Positions 11,093 through 21,985 of a stretch of 64,000 bases of DNA are shown one piece after another; the stretch's first letter is position 1; the number at the start of each line of letters is the position of its first letter. A program made the position numbers and the translations under genes. This DNA comes from Flabesymbios commensalis (Eukaryota; Annelida; Polychaeta; Terebellida; Flabelligeridae). The notes beneath the pieces are model-generated. The model saw only the letters and a list, made by a program, of their open reading frames with translations, was not told the DNA's origin and did no database searches. Where the stretch lies: positions 15,609,922-15,673,921 of the forward strand of contig OZ024915.1 of NCBI GenBank assembly GCA_964017125.1. Direction: 5' to 3'.

Positions 11093-11293
11093 TACTGTGG
11101 ATCTGGTAATATTCGCGAGGTTTTAATTTTCGCGAGGAGGACAAATTTGCGAATTCAAGAATCTTGCGAAAATTATCATTATGATAGCGCTAGTAAGGAA
11201 AATTGAAAATTCGCATATTCTAAACTTTGTGAAACGTCCCAAAATCAGAAATTCGCGAAAATTAAAACATGCGAAAATAAGAGATCTACAGTA
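11093..11293 (+). mobile_element. Family G MITE with TA target site (Tc1/mariner-like)
   Basis: TA-CTGTGGATCTGGTAATATT at the left and AGATCTACAG-TA at the right. The interior is rich in TTCGCGA-type words arranged as inverted repeats (TTCGCGAGGTTTTAATTTT against TTAAAACATGCGAA). A TA duplication plus a short TIR suggests a Tc1/mariner-type parent. Related copies lie at 33062 and 60112. Confidence 0.75.
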
Positions 11294-11499
11294 ATTAGCT
11301 TAGTTGAAAATGCATCATTTAGTAACATATTTTCGCATGTTTAGAAGAGTTCACGATGCAAAGAGAATAGGTGGAAGCCACTTATTGATATGTTATACAG
11401 GAAAAATATAAACCTTGACCTGGGAAATTACAGGGAATTTATGTGTATAATTAAGGCTCCCCCTGGTTTTTTGTTTTTGTACGGTTTCGTCCGCTGCGG

Positions 11500-12070
11500 T
11501 GGCGCTTCGCATGGACCTCATCTATACCATGGCACCCTGATATCTACAAAACCGCTCTTTCAATTCATTTGGTGTTCAACATACTGGATACAAGTATTAA
11601 TTCCTAGGCTGCATCATTTTTTTAGAAAGTTCGGGAAAATATTCTGGTCATGGCAGCCATCCTTAATCATTTTTTGTCAAATTAGGACCTTATCACCCTG
11701 ATATCTACAAAACCACTTTTTCGATTCACTTTGTGTTCAACATACTGGATGCAAGTATTAATTCCTAGGCTGCATCAATACTGCATAGTAGCAGTATTTC
11801 CTAGACTGCATCAATTTTTCAGAAAGTTCGGGAAAACATACGGGTCATGGCGGCCACCTTTAATCTTTTTTTCGTCAAATTAGAACCTTGTCAACCTGAT
11901 AACTTCAAAGCTGCTTATCCGATACACTAAATATTCAATGTACTCCATGGCTGACGCTAATATTAATTTTTAGACTGCATCAATTTTTCAGAAAGTTCGG
12001 GAAAATATCCGGTCCATGGCGGCTATTTGTAATCTTTTGAGGTCAAAATAGCACCTAGTCAGCCTTAAGC
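11500..12070 (+). repeat. Tandem array, about 161-200-bp units, ATGGCGGCC word
   Basis: About three diverged units. The anchor CAAGTATTAATTCCTAGG recurs at about 11592 and 11753, and a worn third follows near 11960. CATGGC(A/G)GCCA recurs at about 11652, 11847 and 12015, and AGAAAGTTCGGGAAAA recurs in all three. Confidence 0.75.
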
Positions 12071-13550
12071 TGCTAGCCTCTGCCTCATAATATTACTTGA
12101 AAATTACATGTACGACTTTATTATCTGGTGAAATAATAATTCTTGTATAACTCTTATTTGAAAAGTGCCAGGGGGAGCCTTCTTGGGTGTTTACATGGTA
12201 AACAGTTACATCTAGTTCTGTCTGTAATACCAGAAATGTCACAGTTCTGCACCACCACTCGTTCTATGACATAACTGAACACATTATTAGGATTATCAAC
12301 ATTAATGTTGTCACTTCAACTGGGACTGTTGCATATTTATTCACTCAAACGTATCTAGTCTGGTGGGTACCATTTGGCCGGCTGTCATCCCTGTTATTGC
12401 AAAAACTGAAAGAACAACACCAGGGGAGTCCAAAACGACATGTTACAAGTATGCCGCAATCTTTATTTCAAAATGGCCGATATATTTGCTCATTTCCCGT
12501 CACAAAATGGGTGGTTTATATGTTTAAAGCAGTAAAAATTATGTTCTATGTGCCTAATATTCACATGTGACATAATAATTATATGATACTGTAATTAGGT
12601 TTGACCGTAAAATTTGATTACAATAATGTATGGAGGTAAAAACCTTTAGGCGAAGTTTTGGCATATGGTCAGTTGACCAGAATATGGGGAAGAAGGTCAC
12701 AAAAATCGATAACAATTAGAAATTTGTTATATTTACTCAAATTGTCAGAAATTTCATGCTGATTGCAAATATATTAATGTACATTTTACCACAAGAAAAT
12801 ATAAAAGGAACAAGTAGGAATCCCTTTTGTGTTTTGTAACAATCTTAATGGTTATTCAAACGTAGCTCTTTAAAATATATAGCCTAGCTCCTTGTTTTTT
12901 TAAATGACTTTTTTTGTAAGTATATTTAAGAGCAATGAAGAGGCGTTGAAGAGCGATGGGGAGGCGTTAAGAGGTGACGGATAGATCAATCACTGACCCC
13001 ACTATAGTCAAATCACATCGGTACTCATTGTAGTGTCATACACTTCTATATGCTGTTCGTAAACGAGTATGGTGGCAGAACGATCTTTTGTCTATTGCAA
13101 TAAAAAGTTTAATATCAGGTACGCAAGGCCAAACATAAAAATTTCAAGGACAACGTCACTAATTTGCTTCAGATTGGCCAGAGAAGATTTGAAATGAGGC
13201 TCACATGTTTTACAATTGACCTTAAGATCTTAGGTGAAGACAAAGGTTAAAAATCAAATTTACATCATATTGAGGAATATAAGCATCTTCCATATTTGTG
13301 TGAAAATATACCTATGAAGATTCAATTTTGAGAAAAAATATGCACTTTTATGTAGGGCTGTTATGAGCAAAATGGACATTAAGCTGGTGATTGCTATTGA
13401 CCATTAAACATGCTGGAATAAGCAAATACAGTACCACCTCCTGCAGACGGCAAGTATTATTACTTTGAAAAAATAGTTATTTATCAGCTGTTTTAAATAA
13501 TAAACCAACTTTTAAATGCATGTATGTTATGATGTACAATCCACGCTTGA
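12071..13550. other. Spacer without recognised genes
   Basis: No coding signal. An isolated AAAATGGCCGATAT word lies at 12472. It resembles the array motif but is not repeated here. Confidence 0.4.
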
Positions 13551-13555
13551 TAGGG

Positions 13556-13655
13556 TCAGGTCGCCAAATGCTGAGGTCAGTTGATCCATGCTGAGGTCGG
13601 TTGATCCATGGATTAACTGACCCCATGCCTAGAGGATCATCTGACCCCAGGTCAG
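13556..13655. repeat. Short direct and inverted repeats (GAGGTCAGTTGATCCATG)
   Basis: The word GCTGAGGTC(A/G)GTTGATCCATG occurs twice in tandem and is followed by inverted AACTGACCCCATG and ATCTGACCCCAGGTC words. Related words recur at 13982-14016. Confidence 0.55.
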
Positions 13656-14046
13656 CTATATTGTTTTGTAAGATTATCTGAGCCCAACAGAAAAAATATT
13701 CTAACAAATAATATGCTCAACTTATACGTTCAACAAGCATTAGTCATCACCCTAACCTGGAAACACCACATCTAAAATAGCAGGCTAATCCCTACAGTCC
13801 TTTACATACGATCACACGACGATTTTCATTTTCTGCTTCAAAAAGACTATTTTGTTGGATAATGTATTTACATGTGCTGAAATCGATCTATGACGCACAC
13901 CAAAATATCTTATTTCGTGTGTTATTCAACAGGTGGCTCTCTTTTTCACTTCCTGTGAATTGCCAAGGTGGAGGAGGGGTGGATCAATTGACCCTCGGGA
14001 TAAACTGACCCCAGTCTGCCCTACTGTTTACCACGATTCCCCAATA

Positions 14047-14274
14047 TTAATCCTTGAACCATAATTTAATTTTTCACCCACTTGAAGTTGTGTCTCGCTA
14101 CCGCGACACACAACTTCAACTGGGTGAAAATTATTCATATTTGATTAATTTGAGACCAAACATTTGCAGATCTTCATGTTCAAAAACTCATTTGGATCTC
14201 GATAACAGTGATTCGCTGGTCTAATAAAATGGATTAAAAACGGCTGTAGTCGCGCTTAGCGATGTAAAGGTTAA
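14047..14274 (+). mobile_element. Family B TTAA MITE
   Basis: TTAATCCTTGAACC at the left and GCGATGTAAAGGTTAA at the right, TTAA on both edges. Hairpin CACCCACTTGAAGTTGTG against CACAACTTCAACTGGGTG around CTCGCTACCGCGA. Confidence 0.85.
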
Positions 14275-14287
14275 CACAACATTGGGC

Positions 14288-14533
14288 TTAACCATTAAAG
14301 AGCTGAATTTTTTTATATAAACCATGGAAACCAAAGGGTTTTTTCTATTTCAAATCATAATAAATGTCTTAGTTAGATCTTTCTGATTCATTTGAATACC
14401 TATGTTAGAGGTCTACGGCTATTATGAGTATTTTTACTCTTACAGTGCGGGGTTCGACCTTAGTCGTCAGAACCTGACATCTACAGACGTCAGATTCTGA
14501 CGACTAAGTTCGATACCCGCACTGTAAGAGTTG
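14288..14533 (+). mobile_element. Family C TTAA MITE
   Basis: It abuts the B copy. Contains ATATAAACCATGGAAACC, AATGTCTTAGTTAGAT and CTTACAGTGCGGGGTTCG. The terminal hairpin has GTCGTCAGAACCTGAC against GTCAGATTCTGACGAC. The right TTAA is worn. Confidence 0.82.
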
Positions 14534-14742
14534 TGACAAGGCGCTACATGAACGGTATAAGGACTCCGGGAACGGTACAAGGACTGTAGGCCCTACATGG
14601 ACGCAATCAGGTCAGCGGAGGGAAGATTTTCGCAATTTTTTACACGTTCTACACCGTTCTGCTCAGAAAGTACATTTTCAAGAACGTTGTAGTGTGACAG
14701 GGCCTTAAGACACCTGTCACCTGAATGGTACTGGCTTCCTCC

Positions 14743-14800
14743 CAGCAAATATGCGACCTGACCCAGTGCTAGGTTAGAGTTGGGCCAGCGTTTCCTGTGT
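14743..14800. mobile_element. Half of a family A MITE
   Basis: CCCAGCAAATATGCGACC, then GGTTAGAGTTGGGCCAGCG; the right arm is missing. Confidence 0.5.
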
Positions 14801-15227
14801 GAAATACACTTTGAAAATTGGTATTGCACATGTTTTTTCTACCGATAATGGATTTATTCATGAAAGAGAACTAAGGATTAAACAATAGTGTCAGAAATGA
14901 GTTTATGACATAAAATAGGCCTACATTTCGAAAAATAGTAGGCCTGTAATTCTTTTTTTGACAAATTGTCAAAAAGGTAAATTTTCGTCTTAGCCGTTGG
15001 CGGCCATCTTGGAAAATGCCGTAAAAACATAACACAAGAAATTCCATTTTTCCATTCACATATTATATTATCTCTCCCAGAAGGGTAATGTTTTTTTGAA
15101 ACTAGTTGCATATTAAATATATACCAAGTAAATATATAAAACATGAACCTATATATATGTCCATGGGGCGGGTGGGGGGGGGGGGGGGAGTGCAGTAAAC
15201 TCTGCACTTAGCTTAGAGGGCGGGGAC

Positions 15228-15460
15228 CCTGGTGCAGTGGTTAAAGCTGGCTGCTTGGAAAGTCGGACATCCGGGTTCCGTGACCGAGAGGTAACATGCT
15301 CGGCCTCAGACCGTCAAGGCTCGAATTCGAATCCTGTGTCTGGAGGGCAGTGTCATCTCGTTTATCTCACCACCCTCAGGAGGTTCTCCTGGCCCAGTTT
15401 AGCCTATATGTGCACAAAGGTGGCCTAAAACCCCATTCATTTCATTTCATTTACTTAGCT
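15228..15460 (+). mobile_element. tRNA-type SINE
   Basis: It starts GACCCTGGTGCAGTGGTTAA (A-box-like), followed by B-box-like words and the conserved body GAGAGGTAACATGCTCGGC, GTCTGGAGGGCAGTGTCATC and CTCCTGGCCCAGTTTAGC. It ends GGTGGCCTAAAACCCC plus a (CATTT)n-like tail. Four other copies lie in the window. The first internal tRNA-like section is shorter than in the 58924 copy. Confidence 0.85.
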
Positions 15461-15589
15461 TAGTTATCAGAATCAGTCAGGATTATGCTGAATTCATATT
15501 GAAAACTTTTATTGTAATCAATCTATTAATTTTTATCCTGAAAATTTCCAGTAAAGCGACCTTCTTATTTTCAATGCAAATGTCCCCTA

Positions 15590-15606
15590 TACCCCCCCCC
15601 CCCCTG
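15590..15606 (+). repeat. Poly-C tract
   Basis: A run of C after ACC. A G run lies at about 15172-15190 and a further C run at 16240-16258. Confidence 0.8.
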
Positions 15607-16103
15607 ATCCAAGAAATGAACCATTTATAGTACATGTATACATAGATCTTGATGAACCAATATGTGGTGATCATGGGTCGTCTTTTGTACTTTCACTCAA
15701 CTACTGGTATTGTATTTAGGTGCAAAAACCCATTTCAATGAGTGATTAGCCCTTAAAATACTAAGGGGTCTTGTCAAGTTAAAAAAAAATCAAAATCCTT
15801 CAAAAAATTGGATTTCCAGACAGCACCCACCCAGCATGTACAAAAAAAACACACAAAAAAATCCGAGTTGGCGCTTGACCAACCCACCCAGTTCCGAGTT
15901 TTTACAAGCCGGTGCTATGAATCAGATGACGGCGCTGCTCTCTAGACGCAGAATTCACAATTCTAACCATCGCTGTCTGAGGTCGGGCACGCTACCTTTC
16001 GATCCCCGAGGCTCTCAACAATGAGTGATCGGAGAAAAAACAGTTTGTGTCTATGAACCCTGAATACCAGAGCGGGAAGAACCCGCGAGCTCCTACGCAA
16101 CAG

Positions 16104-16212
16104 CCCAGTAGACACGGGACGTTGAGCAAACGTTGGTTTAATGTTGGCCCACCGTCTGTGACGCTGGCCCAACATGAAACCAGCATTGGCTCAACTTCTC
16201 GTGTCTGCTGGG
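16104..16212. mobile_element. Family A palindromic MITE, 109 bp
   Basis: CCCAGTAGACACGGGACG and CTCGTGTCTGCTGGG, flanked by AG on both sides. The centre is GTTTAATGTTGGCCCACCG / CTGGCCCAACATGAAAC. Confidence 0.85.
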
Positions 16213-16259
16213 AGGTTGTCACCTATAACCACTTCACCAGCCCCCCCCCCCCCCCCCCG

Positions 16260-17787
16260 GCCCGCCGCCCTGCAAGCCCTCACGATGCATTAAAGCATCA
16301 TTTTAAATCACTGAAAATAGCCTTAATTTTCCTACAACTATAGGGGTTTTAGAATGAAAATTTCCATGAAACTGGTTCACCAATACATGGCAATTTTCAT
16401 TTTTTTCAACCACTTCAAATCATCTTCATCCACTACAATTCGTGGCTTGTAGTGGATGTAGATGACAATGGTAAATTCAGGCTTAAAAAAGAGTTTATGG
16501 GTGGTAAATTCTAGTGTTGTGCGTAGAACTTTGTACAGATTTTGACAAATATGTTTTAAATATTCGGTATGTTTTTTTATTGCTACAGCAGTTAAAGTAG
16601 ATTCGCTGAGTAAACATTGTGGGCGCACAATGCGATGGCCCGCATGCGCATTTCTCAACATTGTCAACAACCTCAGAAGTGGGGTCTGCCACAATGTAAA
16701 TATTATGGTTCAGTGAAGCATAACGACCCAGCTGCTTTAAACTATAGTAAACCTAAATATAAATGTGTTTATAATAAATAAAAATGAAATATTTAACAAT
16801 GCGGTGCATTATCAAAGCTGTGGACAGTCTGACCTGACACACAGATATATGTATCATAATTGTGTATCTTGTTTATCCAAATTATAAACAACATTAGATG
16901 GTTCATAACGTCAGATTTAATTTTATTTGTTCAACAAGACCTTACCACGTTTGAACTATTAGAATGTGCCTAAATCACAGCATCGAAGTCGCCTGTGTAA
17001 AATATTATCATTAAAACAGACTTGGAGCCTTGTCCATTTTGCTTAATCCCAAACTATTTATATATATTTTTTCAAAATATTTTGAAATCATTTCACAAAG
17101 ATAACTTTTGTAAAATGATAATCTGTGAAACTCAATAGCCTTGAACTGCAATGTTTTCACCTAGCAATCTAATACAATGAAGTATAAAGGAGGGGGCTTA
17201 TAACATTTTTTCACCGAATAACCATTCAAAGGGGTTACCGGTGACGTCAGTGCGTTTCACGGAATACATGTCTTTGTAAGGTACATGTATTTGTAATTTG
17301 CTGATAACTAACCTTGTGAATCTTATTCTGGATCTGCCTAAGGATACAAAAACAATTAACTTCCTTGTAAATGGTAGACAAATGTTTCTTTATGGCATAT
17401 CGTTACAAATCAAAAGTTATATAGACTTTTATGAGCTCTACGAATCAGCATGATGGTGGTAACTTCGGGTAACTTTTACTCTGGCAATAATAAAATATAT
17501 CAGGCTGGACAATATAAATCTCTTGGCGTAATGTATAGTTTTACAAATTATTTTAAGATGTTCTGACTACCGGTTGTGGGGTTTGGGGTTATCTACAGCA
17601 CGAATATCCCCCCTTTTTCCACCGGTAGTCTTATAGTCTCACTATGAACATTCACCCACTCTCTTTATGCCTTTGCTCTATTGGTGTTATCAGAAATACA
17701 TGTGTTATTGCTATTAGACAATAAGTTTGACCCGATAACAGCCTCACAGTCTCAGACGTGTGCAAGCAGGTCACACTAGTGTCAAAT
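16260..17787. other. Spacer without recognised genes
   Basis: AT-rich. CpG-bearing words near 16640 (CCCGCATGCGCATTTC, NRF1-like) stand out, but no gene start could be linked to them. Confidence 0.4.
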
Positions 17788-17896
17788 CCCAGCAAACATG
17801 AGACTTTGATCCAACGTTGGTTTATCGTTGGGCCAACGTAGTGGACGGTGGGCCTACAGTAAACCAAAGTTGGGTCAACTTCTCGTATTTGCTGGT
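17788..17896. mobile_element. Family A palindromic MITE, 109 bp
   Basis: CCCAGCAAACATGAGA at the left and TCTCGTATTTGCTGGT at the right (last G changed to T), with AT on both sides as a 2-bp duplication. The centre is GGTTTATCGTTGGGCC. Confidence 0.85.
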
Positions 17897-18403
17897 ATAT
17901 AGATAATAATACTGCTATGCAAAGCCAAAAGGCAGTAACTGCTTACATTTTTAGTAAGCAGTTATTGTATTTTCGCTTTGGACCACAGAATAGTTTATCA
18001 CATGGAGACTTTGTTCTATCGATCAGGATCTGAATTATGTTCCACGTGTCAGGACACCATGTAGGGTATCATCTGTTTCACCACAAAGATTCGGGAGTGA
18101 GCTTATTATAAATCAACTATCTCGGGAAAAATATTTTGTTTCCGTAAAGCGAATTTCTAAGGGAAGTTCATTTGCCAGTCCTGGTGCTGCAACAGATACT
18201 TGATATAAACTAGTAATGGGATTTACTGTGTCGCACTCTAGCCAAGACATTATTGTATTGGATGTAACCAAAGTGATTTTTGACTGGGAATTAGGCCTAT
18301 GTAATGCATATCACTATAATCAATAAACATAATATTAAACATCATTAATTTGATCATATCCCACCCATCACCTTCTTCACAGCTAAACATAGTCATAGCC
18401 CAC

Positions 18404-18480
18404 TGGGCACACGACGTTGTTGCGACGTTAAATCAACGTCATTGACGTTGATTCAACGTCGTAATAGCGTCGTGTGCCCA
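18404..18480. mobile_element. 77-bp palindromic element
   Basis: TGGGCACACGACG and CGTCGTGTGCCCA are perfect inverted ends. The interior AAATCAACGTCATTGACGTTGATTC is itself palindromic. The design resembles family A, but the ends differ. Confidence 0.7.
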
Positions 18481-18671
18481 TCGCTTTAGCGTATTTTATC
18501 TCCTCCTCTTGTGATATTTTGCAAAAACTATAACCCTATTGTTCACCCAATTATTACTTTGTGTCATTTGTATTGTGTTCATGGACACGGTTAAATGTAA
18601 CACATCGTTGGCACATATACTAAAAAGCATAATACATTACCTCACACGTTGGTGGACAGGCTTAAATAACC

Positions 18672-18880
18672 CGTGTAGCGCCAAAATGTATATATTTAAA
18701 CCATGGAGACCAAAGGTGTTTTTTTTCCATTTGAAATCACCACAAATGTCTTAGTTAGCTCGTTCTGCTTCATTTGAATACCTACGTTATGGGTTTACGG
18801 CCCTTATAAAAAATATTTTCAATAATATCCATGCAGGGATCGGCTGTAGACGTCAGAATCTGATATCTATGGACTTCCTT
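18672..18880 (+). mobile_element. Family C MITE, truncated
   Basis: TTTAAACCATGGAGACCAAA, AATGTCTTAGTTAGCTC and GACGTCAGAATCTGATATC are present. Both TTAA ends and the right hairpin arm are missing. Confidence 0.7.
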
Positions 18881-19161
18881 GATCATATCCCACCCACCTT
18901 GTTGACAGCTAAAGAAAAATCATAGGGTATCGTTCACGGCGAATCGTTTAACATCATTTAGCCTCTTTTATCCACTTCCCTTGTGATATTTTGCAAACAC
19001 TGTATTTTTCACCCCAACTATTATTTTGCACCATTTTACCATATTCGCCGACACGGTTAGATGTAAAAACACGTTACATCGATGACACATCTTTAAAAAG
19101 CACAATACATTACCTCATAAGCTGGTGGATATGGCTGAAAATAGGCACAACGCGTAAACAA

Positions 19162-19331
19162 CAGTGGCGGATCCAGGTGGGGGGCGCAGCAGTTGCCCCC
19201 CCCCCCTTATTCTCGGCAAATACTTTAAAAAGTCCCCCAAACTGGCTAAAATTAACCCAAAAAATCTTGGGGGCAAGCCCCCAAAACCCTGGGCGCCCAC
19301 CCCCTTTCTTCAAATCCTGGATCTGCCACTG
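19162..19331. mobile_element. hAT-like MITE, 170 bp
   Basis: Perfect-looking ends CAGTGGCGGATCCAGG and CCTGGATCTGCCACTG. Extended inverted arms run inward (GTCCCCCAAACT region). CAGTGGCGG ends are typical of hAT non-autonomous elements. Flanks AAACAA / AACAAA are only a partial duplication. Confidence 0.78.
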
Positions 19332-19458
19332 AACAAAAATATTCTGTTGGAAATCGCATTCATACACAGTGTGTCAGCCGACAAGCACCAACTCTAGTTT
19401 GAACCTCTTGATGAACCTATAGATACTAGTACCGTATGCCCAATGCCACCAAGCCGGC

Positions 19459-19590
19459 TGGGGGCCCTGGTGCAGTGGTTATTAAAGCTGCTTCCTTGGA
19501 AAGTCGGAAAGTATTGTGAGGAGCCTCCGAGAGTTAGCGTGCTCGGCTTCAGACCGCCAGGATTCAAATTTCGAATTAGTCCAGGAGATA
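19459..19590 (+). mobile_element. tRNA-type SINE, 5' part
   Basis: GGGGCCCTGGTGCAGTGGTT, then AGCGTGCTCGGCTTCAGACC and CCAGGATTCAAATTTCGAA. It breaks off before the conserved 3' half. Confidence 0.75.
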
Positions 19591-19949
19591 AGCCTAAGTC
19601 GAATTTACTTCTGTAGAAGTGCCAAAAGGTTCAAAGGTTGTTCCTAATGTAAGAACATGTGTTGAATCCAAAAATCCATTTCTTACAAAATTCTACTTGG
19701 CAGTTTTTTCAGAAAATTAGTTTAAAGTTAGGTACCCTTCGATTAAAAGAATAACTTTCGCGTTAAGTTTGAATCGGACCGATATTACATTTTCTGTGAT
19801 AACTACAAGAATTTGCGCTCTATTTTCAATTTTCAATAATTAAAATTGATAGCTAGATCAGGGGCAGTCCCAAGAATTTGAAAAGGGGGTCCAGATTGAA
19901 AATAAGGGGGTCCAGAGACCATTTACATTTTTTGAATTAAAAAACAATA

Positions 19950-20460
19950 AATTGATATAATTTTCAACAGAATAGCAGATTCAGATTAATTTGTGTCTAT
20001 AACAGGGTTTCAGATATGCCCGACCTGGTGATGTGGCCACAAAATACTTTGGACATTGCATTGTGGGTTAAACAGCAAAGATGGCTGCCATTTGGCCCGA
20101 GTATTTGGCCAAGGTCAAACATTAAATTAATATAATTTTCAACAGAATAGGAGCAGGTGCGTGATTTTGGTGTCTACTACAAGGTTTTCAAATATGCCTG
20201 ACTTAATGGTGTGGTCAGAAATGATATTGCATTTTGGGTAAAATCCAAGATGGCCGACCTTTGCCGAATGTTAAAAAATAAATTTATATAATTTTCGACA
20301 TAATAGAGGTAGGCCTATATTCATGTTTTCGGTGTCAATCATGGGGTTTTCAGGTATGCCCAGCAACATCGTGGTGTTGTCCGAATTGAGACATCGCATT
20401 CCGGATGAAAAATCGAAGATGGCCGCTTTTTGCCCAAGGTCAACCTATAATTTATAGTTC
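19950..20460 (+). repeat. Tandem array, about 156-175-bp units with AAGATGGCCG
   Basis: The anchor ATAATTTTC recurs at 19957, 20132 and 20288. Each unit carries (C/A)AAGATGGC(T/C)G followed by a TTTG(G/C)CC word, a GGTATGCCC or AATATGCC(T/C)GAC word, and GACATTGCATT. Confidence 0.8.
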
Positions 20461-20833
20461 ATAAAATTCTGGTGAATGAATGATGCAAGTTTTTGGTTGG
20501 TAAATGCGAATCTCTGCGCGTTAACTAATGTAGGCATAGGCCTATGCCTATTCATAATCGAATGTAGGCCTACGTAGTTTGCCACAAGCATCTTTCGAAG
20601 CATTTTTTTTAAATAGTAGACCTGTTAGTGTCGGTGAAGCATTTTTTTGGTAGTTTTTTTTAAATAGTAGGAGCTATTGATGTCGGTGAGCAATTGGTGT
20701 CACTGGTGTTTTACCGTAATATATTCCAAAAATAATATATTCCTAGACGTTAAAAAAGGGACCAAACTCACCTCACTCTCTCCTATAGGAGATATCTCTC
20801 TGATATAACAGAACTGTAATTAGGGCCTCTATT

Positions 20834-20932
20834 CCCAGCAAACACGACACCTCTACGCAATGTTCGACTAATGTTTGCCCATCGTCTACGACGTTGGCCC
20901 AAACATCGGATAGATGTGTCGCGTTTGTTGGG
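20834..20932. mobile_element. Family A palindromic MITE, 99 bp
   Basis: CCCAGCAAACACGACACC and GTCGCGTTTGTTGGG, with TT on both sides. It has a 10-bp shorter interior than the 109-bp copies. Confidence 0.8.
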
Positions 20933-21700
20933 TTATAGATAGATCCCTATTTCCGTAAACTGGAGTGACTGTGCAGAGTGACTTTGGCTCAGATGAATAA
21001 AATATAATATCTTACGACGTCACAATAACAATAAGCAACATCTTATTGCATAAGGGGTTCACCATTCAATTACCGGAGGGTGGGGCTGGGGTATTTTGAA
21101 ATAAATGTTTTCAAACTAATTTTTCGTTAAATACATAATTGTATGAATGACATGTTGTAAAGAAATATTTAACTGTAATATTTTTTTTAAATAAATAATT
21201 GTATAAGCTAGTCTATATGAGCAATAAAAGTTATTGGCCCAGGATTTTTTCTAAGAAGGTGAAATAAATATTTATCTCCACAGACAAACTGAAAAAATTA
21301 TTTTTCACATACAGTTCCGCTGATAGCAAGTGAAATAGATAATTGGTTCATGCAACAAAATATTGGTTATTGTCATAAAATATACTTACCTACAGGTAGG
21401 GCCTTCTTAGGCTACAGGTGGACAAACTTTAAATTGCTGGGGTAATGTGTGTTATAACGTTGTGCAATAACGCTGTGCATTATGACAATAACGCCGTAAG
21501 TGGGTAGGGGCCTAGGGCTATGAAGTAGGCCCTATAGACCCCTACGTGTGTAAAATAATTATCGCCACATGTCTTTCTTTTTTTAGATGCATTTTTGTAT
21601 TTTCAAACTATATGTATTTAGGCCTAAAATAGACCTGTAGGCCTAGGGCCCAAAAAGTACTACTACTACTGGTGGTCTAGTAATTTTGAATTTTACCAAC
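20933..21700. other. Spacer upstream of YTHDF
   Basis: AT-rich, with no gene recognised. Confidence 0.35.
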
Positions 21701-21702
21701 AG

Positions 21703-21964
21703 GTGCCCCTCCCAAATTTGCCTGCAGTTTGTAAACGTCACATCCACGTGATCGCGAGAACTCGCGTGATTAGGGCACATGCAGAGGTCCGCCATTGTGT
21801 TTGTAGGAATCTACGCAAAATATTGTGTCATTTCGTGGAGCATTTTAGGTGTTTGTGTTGGATCAATCTCACATATTCTGGCCAGCTACGTTAAATAAAC
21901 CCCCAAAGACTTAGTTAAAGACTGTTTCCTGTCTCTTGTGATTGCAATAAGGACAGAAATTGTG
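21703..21964 (+). promoter_or_regulatory. Probable YTHDF promoter and 5'UTR
   Basis: A local CpG-richer patch precedes the first coding exon. It contains CACGTGATCGCGAGAACTCG (an E-box next to a TCGCGAGA word, which occurs in many animal housekeeping promoters) and GTCCGCCATTGTG, close to the YY1 site in reverse (CAATGGCGGAC). No TATA box is placed convincingly. The transcription start is not determined; promoter function is inferred from position. Confidence 0.5.
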
Positions 21965-21985
21965 ATGTCTGCAAGTATTGATCAG
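21965..21985 (+). CDS. YTHDF: YTHDF exon 1 (7 codons, MSASIDQ)
   Basis: ATG TCT GCA AGT ATT GAT CAG, then the donor GTAGGC. The peptide matches the known start of vertebrate YTHDFs, and joining it to the next exon in phase 0 gives [14 protein letters not shown] against MSATSVD-QRPKGQ. Without splicing the frame stops three codons later. The alternative start is ATG 22121 ([10 protein letters not shown]), which lies in the same frame but upstream of the predicted acceptor. Confidence 0.78.
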
